From NCBI RefSeq assembly GCF_016623495.1, contig NZ_JAEHHL010000012.1, positions 62,001 through 126,000 on the forward strand: a DNA stretch of 64,000 nt, in the 5' to 3' direction. Both the position numbers and the translations under genes were made by a program. Under the pieces are notes generated by a model. It worked only from the letters and a program-made list of their open reading frames with translations, was not told the DNA's origin and searched no databases. The stretch comes from Thermohalobaculum xanthum (GTDB lineage Bacteria > Pseudomonadota > Alphaproteobacteria > Rhodobacterales > Rhodobacteraceae). This document shows positions 56,180 through 64,000 of this stretch, piece by piece. Within the stretch, counting starts at the first letter, position 1, and every line of letters begins with the position of its first letter.

Positions 56180-57790
56180 ATGACATCGGTCTTCGACTAC
56201 GTGATCGTTGGTGCCGGCTCGGCCGGATGCGTGATCGCGTCGCGGCTTTCGGAGAATGCCAGCGTCACGGTCTGCATGCTCGAGGCGGGTCCCGCCGACT
56301 GGCACCCGATGATCCACATCCCGGCCGGCTGGATGAAACTCATGAAGAACCCGCGGCTCAACTGGATGTATGAGACCGAGCCGTCGGAATGGACGGGCGG
56401 CCGGCACGTGCCGGTCCCCCGCGGCAAGACGCTGGGCGGATCGTCGTCGATCAACGGCAACATCTTCAATCGCGGAACGCCCGGCGACTTCGATCACTGG
56501 GCAGAGCGCGGCAATCCCGGCTGGGGGTATGCCGACGTCTTGCCGCTGTTCCGCCGGCTCGAGGACTGGCAAGGCCCCGACCCCGATGCGCGACGCGGCC
56601 GCGGCGGCCCCCTGCGCATCACGCCGAGCCCGTGGCGGCATCCGCTGTGCGATGCCTTCATCGCCGGCGCGGCCAGCCTCGGCATTCCCGAGAACCCCGA
56701 CTACAACGGCGTCCGGCAGGAAGGGGTGAGCTATACGCAGCGCACGATCTCGCGCGGCCTGCGGCAGAGCTCGGCCCGCGCCTTCCTGAGACCCGCGATG
56801 AAGCGCGCGAACCTCGACGTCCGCACCGACGCCCAGGCCTGCGCGATCCTTTTCGAAGGCAGGCGCGCCATCGGGATCCGCTACCGGCGTGGCGGGGCGA
56901 TGCACGAGGTCCGCGCCCGCCGCGAGGTGATCCTCTCGGGCGGCGTGATCAACTCACCCCAGCTTCTGCAGCTCTCGGGCGTGGGGGACCCCGAGCATCT
57001 CGGGAGCATCGGCATTCCGTGTCTTCACGCGCTGCCCGGGGTCGGAAGGAACCTGCGCGACCACTACACGCCGCGCTTCACCGCGCGCGTCAGGAACGCC
57101 GAGACCTTCAACGAGCGCGCCCATGGCCTGAAGTTCGTCGCCGAGCTCGCGAAATGGCTGGCTGGAAGGCCGTCGATCCTCGCTCTGCCCGCGACCGCCT
57201 GCTACGCCTTTGCGCGCTCGCATCCCGCGCTCGATATCAATGACCTCCAGATCACCTTCATGCCGGCGAGTTACAAGGAAGGCCACCAGAGCCAGCTCGA
57301 CGACCGTCCCGGAATGACCATCGCCGCCTGGCAACAGCGACCCGACAGCCTCGGACATGTCCTGGCCCGCAGCGCCGATCCGTTCGAGAAACCCGTGATC
57401 CAGCCGAATTACCTCGCCGAGGAAAGCGACCGCCGGGTTCTGCTGGCAGGCTTGAAACTGGCCCGCGCGATCCTGCGCAGCAAGCCAATGGAGCCCTATT
57501 TCGCGGGCGAGATCTTCCCCGGCGACGACGTGCGCACGGACGCCGAGCTGCTCGAAACCGCCAAGGCCCGGGGCACGACGACCTTCCACATGATGGGAAC
57601 CTGCCGGATGGGTCCCGCCACGGATGAAACTGCGGTCGTCGATCATCGCCTGAAGGTCCACGGGATCGACGGGCTGCGCGTCGCGGACGCATCGATCATG
57701 CCGACCATGCCATCCGCCAATACGAACGCATCGACCCTGATGATCGGCGAGAAGGCGTCCGACCTTATCCGCGCCGATTGCCACACATGA
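56180..57790 (+). CDS. GMC family oxidoreductase (choline-dehydrogenase-like)
   Basis: A 536-residue FAD enzyme oxidising an alcohol. The dinucleotide fold is YVIVGAGSAGCVIASRL and the second FAD contact is GKTLGGSSSINGNIFNRGTP. The catalytic His region near the end is TTTFHMMGTCRMGP, and DGLRVADASIMPTMPSANTN follows, with the second His/Asn pair. No signal peptide, so cytoplasmic. In related bacteria such enzymes oxidise choline, polyethylene glycol or other alcohols; the substrate here is unknown. ATG 56180 fits the family start after GGGGGGCGGGCCATCC. It opens a plus-strand gene group with split-barrel flavin proteins, a sulfotransferase and cytochromes c. Confidence 0.92.
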   Translation: MTSVFDYVIVGAGSAGCVIASRLSENASVTVCMLEAGPADWHPMIHIPAGWMKLMKNPRLNWMYETEPSEWTGGRHVPVPRGKTLGGSSSINGNIFNRGTPGDFDHWAERGNPGWGYADVLPLFRRLEDWQGPDPDARRGRGGPLRITPSPWRHPLCDAFIAGAASLGIPENPDYNGVRQEGVSYTQRTISRGLRQSSARAFLRPAMKRANLDVRTDAQACAILFEGRRAIGIRYRRGGAMHEVRARREVILSGGVINSPQLLQLSGVGDPEHLGSIGIPCLHALPGVGRNLRDHYTPRFTARVRNAETFNERAHGLKFVAELAKWLAGRPSILALPATACYAFARSHPALDINDLQITFMPASYKEGHQSQLDDRPGMTIAAWQQRPDSLGHVLARSADPFEKPVIQPNYLAEESDRRVLLAGLKLARAILRSKPMEPYFAGEIFPGDDVRTDAELLETAKARGTTTFHMMGTCRMGPATDETAVVDHRLKVHGIDGLRVADASIMPTMPSANTNASTLMIGEKASDLIRADCHT

Positions 57791-57940
57791 CCCTGTCTCT
57801 CCGGCATGCACCGGGCAGCGCGGCACCCGATCCCGGGGCCGATGCCGGGCACGCCATGCAGCGCCGATCCTGCTTTCTGCAACCGCCCCGCGGTGGTAGG
57901 TTCTTCGGGTTGAACAAGCGCACGGTGCTGCCGCTCGGCA

Positions 57941-58507
57941 ATGGGAACTCATGGCATGCCGCGGGCTGACCAACCTTCGAGCCCCTCCGAGGAACTGGCC
58001 GAACGCCGCGGCTGGAAGGGTGAGACACTTGCCAATGGCGTGCTCACCACCGAGCTCGCGGAATTCTGCCAGAGCGGCATCAGCGTCGTGCTGGCGAGCT
58101 GCGACGGTGGGGGGCGGCCGGTCGTCGCCCGAGGCCTGGCCTGTCGGATCGACGCGGACGGGCGGGTCCGGGTGATGCTCCGCGAGGAGCCGAACCTGCC
58201 CTTCCTCAAGGCAATTGCCGCAGGGGCGTCCGTTGCCGCGACCTTCACCAAGCCCCATTCGCACCGCTCGATCCAGCTCAAGGGCACACACGCCGAGATC
58301 TTCCGCCCGGCCCCGCTCGACGGACCGGCAGCATTCATGCAAACGAGCGCCTTCCGCGACGAGCTGGTCTCGGTCGGCCACAGCGAGGCCTTCTCGGCCG
58401 GGTACACGCATTTCGAGCCGCACGAGCTTGCCGCGATCGAGTTCCTGCCCGAGAGCGCGTTCGTGCAGACGCCCGGCCCGAGCGCGGGGAGCGCGCTGGC
58501 ACCATGA
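57941..58507 (+). CDS. Pyridoxamine-phosphate-oxidase-like flavin split-barrel protein
   Basis: A protein of up to 188 residues with an FMN-binding split-barrel domain. ISVVLASCDGGGRPVVARGLACRIDADG and ATFTKPHSHRSIQLKGTHAE give the beta-barrel strands. No active-site motif for true PNPOx is present, so it may be a reductase, a flavin or heme-handling protein, or a sensor. Start codon uncertain (ATG 57941 or 57956). It overlaps the following gene by ATGA, and both are split-barrel proteins, suggesting partnership. Confidence 0.8.
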   Translation: MGTHGMPRADQPSSPSEELAERRGWKGETLANGVLTTELAEFCQSGISVVLASCDGGGRPVVARGLACRIDADGRVRVMLREEPNLPFLKAIAAGASVAATFTKPHSHRSIQLKGTHAEIFRPAPLDGPAAFMQTSAFRDELVSVGHSEAFSAGYTHFEPHELAAIEFLPESAFVQTPGPSAGSALAP

Positions 58508-59859
58508 TCGAACCCTCGCTCGACGTGATCCGCAATTGCTTCGAGGGCGTCGTGCCGGCGATCCTCGCGACCTGCGACGGCGACGGCGTTCCCAACGTCT
58601 CGCTCGTCTCGCAAGTCCATTACGTCGACTGTGAGCGCGTCGCGCTGAGCTACCAGTTCTTCAACAAGACCCGGCGCAACATCCTCAGCACCGGCATGGC
58701 CAGCGTTTCGGTGATGGACCCCGAAACCGTGACCGATTACCGGCTCGACCTCTTCTACGAGGAGACGCAGTCCGAAGGCCCGCTCTTCGAGATCATGAAG
58801 GCGAAGCTCGCCGGTATCGCGTCGCATAGCGGCATGGAAGGCGTGTTTCAGCTGCTTGGCGCCGACATCTTCCATGTCCGTTCGGTGAGCGTCGCCTCGG
58901 GGCCGGTCACGGCCCCGCCGGACGCGCCGCGAAACCTGCTCTCGGCGGTGCGGCGCAGCTGGCACGAGCTTGGCGAGGCGCGCGAGCTTGGCGCGCTCTT
59001 CGACCGAACGCTCGACTGCCTGGGGCGTTATTTCAGCATCGAGCACGCGATCATCCTGGTCCGCGACGGGACGGCGGAGCGGCTCTACACGGTCGCCTCC
59101 ATGGGCTATGCGCGGTCAGGGATCGGCTCGGAAATCGCGCTCGGTCATGGCGTCATCGGCGTCGCCGCGCGCGAGGGTGTGCCGATCCGCATCGGGCACA
59201 TGTCCGCGGACTACAGCTACGGCGCCACGCTGCGCGATCAGGCGCTCGATCACGGCCTCGGCGCGCCCGAAGCGACCCAGATCCCCTATCCCGGCCTTCC
59301 TGCGCCCGAGAGCCAGATCGCCGTTCCGGTCATGGTCGGCGGGCGTACCGCGGGCGTCCTCTTCGCCGAGAGCCCCGAGCCGATGCGTTTCCGATACGAT
59401 GACGAGGACGCGCTGTCGCTCGTCGCCGCGCGCCTCGGCGAATTGATGGGATCGGGTCTCGAAGCGGTCGGGGCCGAGCCGGGCCCGAGCCGCCCGAGCG
59501 TTGCCGCCGCACAGGCGATCCACATCCGCCACTACGCCGCGGACAACAGCGTCTTCGTCGATCACGACTACCTCATCAAGGGCGTGGCCGGCGCGATCTT
59601 CTGGAAGCTCGTCGCGGAGTACGACCTGACCGGACGGACCGAGTTCACCAACCGCGAGTTGCGGCTCGACCCTGCGCTGAGGCTGCCCGAGTTCGCGGAG
59701 AACCTTGAGGCGCGGCTTGTCCTCTTGCAGCGGCGCCTTTGCGAGCGCGACTGTCCGATCAGGCTGGAAAAGGCAGGCCGCGGCCGGTTGAGACTGTGTG
59801 TGCCCGGCACCCTCTCGCTCGAGGATATCCCCGTGGCCGGTGGCAAGCTGACCGCTTAG
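58504..59859 (+). CDS. Split-barrel flavin protein fused to a GAF domain and a C-terminal helical domain
   Basis: A 451-residue protein. The N-terminal PNPOx-like domain is about 1-130 (VPAILATCDGDGVPNVSLVSQ, FFNKTRRNILSTG). A GAF domain follows at about 150-330 (LFDRTLDCLGRYFSIEHAII, SEIALGHGVIGVAAREGVPI, QIAVPVMVGGRTAGVLFAES). The remaining 120 residues are helical, with a probable winged-helix-like end (IFWKLVAEYDLTGRTEFTNR, ARLVLLQRRLCERD). The combination suggests a ligand- or redox-sensing regulator. It follows the smaller split-barrel gene with ATGA overlap. Confidence 0.85.
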   Translation: MIEPSLDVIRNCFEGVVPAILATCDGDGVPNVSLVSQVHYVDCERVALSYQFFNKTRRNILSTGMASVSVMDPETVTDYRLDLFYEETQSEGPLFEIMKAKLAGIASHSGMEGVFQLLGADIFHVRSVSVASGPVTAPPDAPRNLLSAVRRSWHELGEARELGALFDRTLDCLGRYFSIEHAIILVRDGTAERLYTVASMGYARSGIGSEIALGHGVIGVAAREGVPIRIGHMSADYSYGATLRDQALDHGLGAPEATQIPYPGLPAPESQIAVPVMVGGRTAGVLFAESPEPMRFRYDDEDALSLVAARLGELMGSGLEAVGAEPGPSRPSVAAAQAIHIRHYAADNSVFVDHDYLIKGVAGAIFWKLVAEYDLTGRTEFTNRELRLDPALRLPEFAENLEARLVLLQRRLCERDCPIRLEKAGRGRLRLCVPGTLSLEDIPVAGGKLTA

Positions 59860-60184
59860 CAAAATCTTAGCATTTCTTGCGGGGATTCTTACCGAGCCAC
59901 GTCGTTGGCATTGGTCTAGTTCCTTGCGCGCCGAGACCGGTCACCGGTTTCGCTTTGCATTCAAAGCGCGTGACGGAAATGACCTCGCAGCAGCATTCGA
60001 TCATTGCATCGGCCCCGGCCAGGGTGGCCATCGGGACCCGCCAAGCCGAGGCGTCCCGCCGGCGGCCGCGCCGGACCATGACGGTGACCAACCCCATCGC
60101 GCCCGTGGCGTGCCGGGACCAGCGCAAGGCGCCTGGATTCCATCCTTGATCTGCTGAAGCCGAGACATTGCCCAGAGAACCGAA
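59860..60184. other. Intergenic region before the sulfotransferase gene
   Basis: 325 bases with no credible coding frame. CGCTTTG (59951-59957) and CAAAGCG (59962-59968) form a 7-bp hairpin around CATT, a candidate terminator for the preceding operon. The remainder is GC-rich and I see nothing further in it. Confidence 0.55.
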
Positions 60185-61159
60185 ATGAAACCGAACACCC
60201 CCACCTGGCCGCGCAAGACGCGGGAGGTGCGCAACCACCACTTCGACTCGACGATCTGGAACGACTTCAGGTTCCGGCCTGACGACATCGTCATCGGCAC
60301 CTACGCCAAGTCCGGCACCACATGGGTGCAGCAGATCGTCGGACAGCTGATCTTCGCGGGCGACGCGGAGGTGAACGTGCCCGAACTGTCGCCCTGGCTC
60401 GACCTGCGCGTGCCCCCGAAGGAGCAAAAGCTGCCGATGGTCGAGGCGCAGACCCACAGGCGGTTCCTCAAGACCCACCTGCCCGTCGACGCGCTCGTGT
60501 TCTCGCCGGAGGCGAAGTACATCTATATCGGCCGCGACGGACGCGACGTGCTGTGGAGCATGTACAACCACCACGCTCGAGCCAATGCCGAGTTCTACCG
60601 CGTGCTCAACGAGACGCCCGGGCTGGTCGGCGAGCCGATCGCGCCGCCGCCCGCATCGATCCGACGGTATTATCACGACTGGCTCGACCGCGACGGCCAC
60701 CCGTTCTGGCCGTTCTGGGAGAGTATCCGGAGCTGGTGGGAGATCCGCGATCTGCCAAACGTCCTGTTGGTCCATTTCGCCGACCTCAAGGCCGACATGG
60801 CTGGCGAGATCGCGCGCATCGCGCGTTTCCTGGAGATCGAGGTGGATCCCGACCGTTGGCCCGCGATCCTGGACCACTGCAGCTTCGATCACATGAAGCG
60901 CAATGCGGCCAGAAGCGCGCCGCTTGGCGGCATCCTCTGGGACGGCGGAGCGGAGACCTTCATCCACAAGGGCACGAACGGCCGCTGGCGCGATGTGCTC
61001 ACGGCACAGGAAAGCGAGAAGTACGAGACCCTTGCAGTGGAGAAGCTCGGCCCCGAGGCGGCCGCCTGGCTGGCCAGCGGCAACGGCTCGCGGGGTCTCG
61101 CACAAGGCACGGCCACGCAGGGATCGCCCACGTCGGAGCTGATGCGACGAACCGGCTGA
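60185..61159 (+). CDS. PAPS-dependent sulfotransferase (Sulfotransfer_1 type)
   Basis: A 324-residue cytosolic-type sulfotransferase that transfers sulfate from PAPS to a hydroxyl or amine. The 5'-phosphosulfate loop is TYAKSGTTW (residues 39-47), the catalytic base is His98 in FLKTHLP, and the 3'-phosphate motif is IYIGRDGRDVLWSMYNHH (with Arg and Ser). FIHKGTNGRWRD is the KGxxGxW block. No signal peptide or membrane helix. It is unrelated in family to the Stf0 domain at 38.7-41.8 kb, so the window has two different PAPS enzymes. ATG 60185 follows CCAGAGAACCGAA. Confidence 0.92.
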   Translation: MKPNTPTWPRKTREVRNHHFDSTIWNDFRFRPDDIVIGTYAKSGTTWVQQIVGQLIFAGDAEVNVPELSPWLDLRVPPKEQKLPMVEAQTHRRFLKTHLPVDALVFSPEAKYIYIGRDGRDVLWSMYNHHARANAEFYRVLNETPGLVGEPIAPPPASIRRYYHDWLDRDGHPFWPFWESIRSWWEIRDLPNVLLVHFADLKADMAGEIARIARFLEIEVDPDRWPAILDHCSFDHMKRNAARSAPLGGILWDGGAETFIHKGTNGRWRDVLTAQESEKYETLAVEKLGPEAAAWLASGNGSRGLAQGTATQGSPTSELMRRTG

Positions 61160-61268
61160 CGGGCGGCACACGACCCAAGGCAACCAGATCGACGCCGCCC
61201 CCGGCCAAACCCGTCGGGGGCGCTTGGAACTTTATTCCGGAGGGGCCTCCTCGGAGGGGGCGCACGCC

Positions 61269-62393
61269 ATGTTCGACTTCGTCTACAACCTTGGATCCTC
61301 GGTGCGGCCCGCGCTGTTCGCGACAGGTCTGTCGGCCGGGCTGGGGGTATTGCAGTTCCTACTCGCGTCCGGGTCGCCGGTTGCTGGCACCATGCCCAGC
61401 ACTGCCGCAGCCGGCGCGCCAGCCACGCTGGCCGGGACAGGACTCTATGCCGATCCGGCGGCGCTTGCCGTCGATCCGGCGCATATCGCGTTCGCGCCGC
61501 AATATCCCCTCTGGACCGACGGCGCCGAGAAGCGGCGTTGGATCTCGCTGCCGCAGGGCAGCGCGGTCGATGCCTCGAACCCGGACGTGTGGGACTTCCC
61601 GGTCGGCACCCGGCTCTGGAAGGAGTTCGCCTTCGCCGACCGAAGGGTCGAGACCCGGTACATGGAGCGCCTGCCGGATGGCAGCTGGCTGTTCGCGACC
61701 TATGCCTGGAGCGAAGACGGGCGGGACGCGTATCTCGTCTCCGAAAAGGGTCGCCGGAACGCCTTCGCCCTGACGGGTGGCGGCTCGCACGCGATCCCCG
61801 GCAAGAACGACTGCCAAGTCTGCCATCTTTCCGGACCGGCCGCGGTGCTGGGCTTCAGCGCGCGGCAGCTCGCGACCGACGACGAGCCGGCGACGCTCGA
61901 CGAAACGAGACAGCCGAATCGGAACGCGTCGCTCGCAGCCCTGGTCGAGGGTGGCGCCATCCACGGTCTCGACGCGCAGCTGATCGAGGCTACGGCACCC
62001 GGCACCTCCAGCGTCGAGCGCGCGGCACTTGGTTACCTCCACGGGAATTGCGGCCATTGCCACAACGCCCATGGGCCGCTCGCAAAGCTCGGCCTGAACC
62101 TGCGCCAATCGGTTGCCGACCCCCATGCCGCACCGATGGCGACGACGGTGGACCAGCCGATGAAATCACCACCGCCGGGCCTCGCGCCCGGAACGGCCCT
62201 CAGAATCGCACCGGGGCGTCCGGAACTGAGCGCCTTGCCGCAGCGCATGGCCTCGCGCTGGCCGTCGCTCCAGATGCCGCCCCTCGGCACGTCCCTGGTG
62301 GATGCCGACGCAGTCGATCTGATCAACCGCTGGATTGCCGGGATGGAGGAGGTCTCCACCACGGCCCTGCACAATGAAGGAAGCAAGCAATGA
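61269..62393 (+). CDS. Periplasmic multi-haem protein with two CxxCH sites
   Basis: A 374-residue exported protein; the N-terminal stretch ALFATGLSAGLGVLQFLLA is a signal anchor. Two haem c attachment sites are CQVCH (Cys182, 185, His186) and CGHCH (Cys261, 264, His265). The domain between them and the start (QYPLWTDGAEKRRWISLPQG, WLFATYAWSEDGRDAYLVSEKG) resembles the SO2930-type diheme proteins. It probably passes electrons from a periplasmic dehydrogenase. ATG 61269 is preceded by GGAGGGGGCGCACGCC; an alternative opening at 61224 is less likely. ATGA overlap with the next cytochrome gene. Confidence 0.85.
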   Translation: MFDFVYNLGSSVRPALFATGLSAGLGVLQFLLASGSPVAGTMPSTAAAGAPATLAGTGLYADPAALAVDPAHIAFAPQYPLWTDGAEKRRWISLPQGSAVDASNPDVWDFPVGTRLWKEFAFADRRVETRYMERLPDGSWLFATYAWSEDGRDAYLVSEKGRRNAFALTGGGSHAIPGKNDCQVCHLSGPAAVLGFSARQLATDDEPATLDETRQPNRNASLAALVEGGAIHGLDAQLIEATAPGTSSVERAALGYLHGNCGHCHNAHGPLAKLGLNLRQSVADPHAAPMATTVDQPMKSPPPGLAPGTALRIAPGRPELSALPQRMASRWPSLQMPPLGTSLVDADAVDLINRWIAGMEEVSTTALHNEGSKQ

Positions 62394-62944
62394 CGAAATT
62401 CGGATTGCCAGCCCTGGCCCTCGCCACCGTCCTGTGCGGCACGGCGGGCGCCGGGGAGGCCGCGGATCCGGAGCGGGTGAAGCGGGGCGAGTACCTCGTG
62501 AACACCTCCGCCTGCCACGACTGCCATACCCCCTTCAAGATGGGCGATAACGGCCCCGAATGGGACATGGACCGGATGCTCTCGGGTCACCCCGAGAGCG
62601 AGGTGATCACCGTGGGCCCGACGCTCGAAGGCCCCTGGGCCGCGGCGGTATCGATGACCAACACGGCTTGGGCGGGTCCCTGGGGCGTGAGCTTTACCGC
62701 GAACCTGACGCCTGATCCGGAGACGGGCATCCTGCGGGACTACTCCGAGGAGCAGTTCGTCCAGGCAATGCGGACCGGGAGGCATCTCGGCCAGGGACGG
62801 CCCATCCTTCCGCCGATGCCCTGGCCGGTCTATGGCCAGATGACGGACGAGGACCTGGGCGCGATCTACGCCTACCTGCGCCAGCTCCCGGCTGTCCGCA
62901 ACAAGGTGCCGGATCCCCTGCCGCCGACGCCGCCGAGCAATTGA
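62390..62944 (+). CDS. c-type cytochrome, monohaem
   Basis: A 184-residue periplasmic protein with a signal peptide (LALATVLCGTAGAGEAA). Haem site CHDCH (Cys42, Cys45, His46) is followed by a distant LPPMPW Met ligand region, the usual class I pattern for the haem subunits of membrane alcohol, sugar or aldehyde dehydrogenases. ATGA-coupled with the diheme gene, so the two form an electron-transfer chain. The electron donor may be an enzyme encoded outside the window, or a periplasmic one; the GMC protein nearby appears cytoplasmic. Confidence 0.92.
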   Translation: MTKFGLPALALATVLCGTAGAGEAADPERVKRGEYLVNTSACHDCHTPFKMGDNGPEWDMDRMLSGHPESEVITVGPTLEGPWAAAVSMTNTAWAGPWGVSFTANLTPDPETGILRDYSEEQFVQAMRTGRHLGQGRPILPPMPWPVYGQMTDEDLGAIYAYLRQLPAVRNKVPDPLPPTPPSN

Positions 62945-62951
62945 GCCAAGC

Positions 62952-62992
62952 GCCGCCGCGCCATCCGCACGCAGTCGGGGTGGCGCGGCGGC
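62952..62992 (+). terminator. Hairpin after the cytochrome c genes
   Basis: GCCGCCGCGCCA (62952-62963) and TGGCGCGGCGGC (62981-62992) form a perfect 12-bp stem with a 17-base loop, right after the stop. No T tract. Confidence 0.5.
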
Positions 62993-63156
62993 CCCCGCTG
63001 ACGGGTCGCCGCACCGGCGCCGGGACGAGATCCATGTGGCCCTGCCTGGCCCCGGTCAGGAAAATGCGGCGAGCGCAACGATCACCTGCCGCGATGGCGC
63101 AATCGCGTGTTAGGCTCGGCCCATCTTGACCGCACGCCAGCGAATGGGAGAGCGAC

Positions 63157-64000
63157 ATGAAAGACGGGAACGGCATCCGGACGACCCAGGGCCGCGGGCG
63201 CCTGTTCGCGAACGTGCTCGACACGATCGGCGACACGCCCTGCATCAGGGTGAACAATCTGGGGCCCGATCATGTGACGATCTACGTCAAGGCCGAAGCC
63301 TTCAATCCCGCCGGGTCGGTCAAGGACCGCCTTGCCGTGAGCATCATCGAGACGGCCGAGCGCGAGGGCCGGCTGAAGCCCGGACAGACGGTCGTCGAGG
63401 CGACAAGCGGCAACACCGGCATCGGCCTCGCCATGGTCTGCGCGCAGAAGGGCTATCCCCTCGTCGTCACCATGGCCGACAGCTTCTCGATCGAGCGGCG
63501 CAAGCTCATGCGCCTGCTGGGCGCGAAGGTCGTGCTCACCCCGCGGGCCGAGAAGGGGTTCGGCATGTATCGCAAGGCCGTCGAACTGGCCGAGGCCAAC
63601 GGCTGGTTCCTTGCCCGCCAGTTCGAAACAGAAGCGAATGCCGCAATCCACGAGGCCACGACGGCGCGCGAGATCATGGCAGATTTCGAGGGCCAGCGCC
63701 TCGACTACTTCGTCACCGGCTATGGCACGGGTGGCACTCTGAGCGGCGTCGCGCGAATCCTGCGCAAGAAGCGCCCCGACACCAGGATCGTGCTCAGTGA
63801 GCCGGCCAACGCCCAGCTCCTCGGCAGCGGCGTGTCGCAGCAGCGAACAGCCGACGGCTCGCCGGCCGCCAGCCATCCGGCCTTCGAACCGCATCCCATC
63901 CAGGGCTGGACGCCCGACTTCATCCCGTTCGTTCTGCAGGAGAGCGTGGACAACGCCTATTACGACGAGCTCATTCCCGTTCCCGGTGCGGAAGGCGTGA
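63157..64000 (+). CDS. cysK: Cysteine synthase (runs off the right edge)
   Basis: The first 281 residues of a PLP-dependent O-acetylserine sulfhydrylase. The frame from ATG 63157 (GGGAGAGCGAC upstream) is open to the window end. NPAGSVKDRLA contains the PLP Lys56; EATSGNTGIGLAM is the substrate-binding loop; VTGYGTGGTLSGVARIL binds the PLP phosphate. It is the family usual start. With the sulfotransferases upstream it hints at a sulfur theme, but no sulfate reduction gene is seen. Because there is no stop, automated frame finders will miss it. Confidence 0.93.
   Translation, partial: MKDGNGIRTTQGRGRLFANVLDTIGDTPCIRVNNLGPDHVTIYVKAEAFNPAGSVKDRLAVSIIETAEREGRLKPGQTVVEATSGNTGIGLAMVCAQKGYPLVVTMADSFSIERRKLMRLLGAKVVLTPRAEKGFGMYRKAVELAEANGWFLARQFETEANAAIHEATTAREIMADFEGQRLDYFVTGYGTGGTLSGVARILRKKRPDTRIVLSEPANAQLLGSGVSQQRTADGSPAASHPAFEPHPIQGWTPDFIPFVLQESVDNAYYDELIPVPGAEGV

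Noticed and set aside
63126-63800. A 224-residue plus-strand frame at the right end
   Set aside because: It is out of frame with cysK, which is recognisable from 63157 to the window end but lacks a stop within the window.

Overview
The window is 64 kb of GC-rich (roughly 70% by eye) chromosomal DNA, densely coding on both strands. Gene content and order point to an alphaproteobacterium of the Rhodobacterales (Paracoccaceae/Roseobacter type): an ileS-lspA-BamF-like-M16-M16 block, a TrcR/DUF1013 cell-cycle regulator, DUF2238 and DUF2459 proteins, a fused PntA, and a symporter/DUF4212 pair beside acs. This is inferred from family knowledge, not from a database search. I saw no rRNA, tRNA, CRISPR array, insertion sequence, prophage or origin.

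Layout. 1-7.4 kb: partial glutathione transferase, moaA, an Old Yellow Enzyme reductase, gamma-glutamyltransferase, and two coupled M16 peptidase-like proteins. 7.4-11.7 kb: envelope lipoprotein, lspA and ileS; ileS as given is broken by a 2-base loss in a GC run. 12-13.5 kb: DoxX protein, rplY and a lipoprotein. 14.4-17.2 kb: the lutABC lactate operon with ATGA overlaps. 17.2-19.5 kb: small lipoproteins and membrane proteins, including a 37-residue gene too short for usual callers. 19.7-28.9 kb: pyruvate carboxylase, DUF2459, ogt, an acyl-CoA synthetase, an SDR-fold protein lacking the catalytic Lys, trcR and an RNase T2.

28.9-38.2 kb (all minus strand) is an acetate module: acs, a two-part sodium:solute symporter, a cNMP/CBS/DUF294 protein, a small membrane protein, a single-domain response regulator, and a membrane sensor fused to a DnaQ-type exonuclease. 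38.2-41.8 kb holds an AT-rich leader with a long hairpin and a TPR-GT2-Stf0 sulfotransferase fusion. 41.9-43.5 kb is a MetF plus Cys-rich MTHFR partner pair. 43.6-49.4 kb is an envelope cluster (two secreted proteins, patatin, MscS channel, PerM-type protein). 49.7-52.6 kb encodes a large acidic protein with calcium-loop motifs and a C-terminal triple repeat, probably exported by type I secretion. 52.8-55.8 kb is pntAB.

56.2-62.9 kb combines a GMC oxidoreductase, two flavin split-barrel proteins (one with GAF), a PAPS sulfotransferase and two c-type cytochromes; I infer a periplasmic oxidation plus sulfonation function of unknown substrate. A cysteine synthase runs off the right end. The most unusual items are the TPR-GT2-Stf0 fusion with its leader hairpin, the exonuclease-sensor fusion in the acetate locus, the repeat-bearing acidic protein, and the ileS frameshift.
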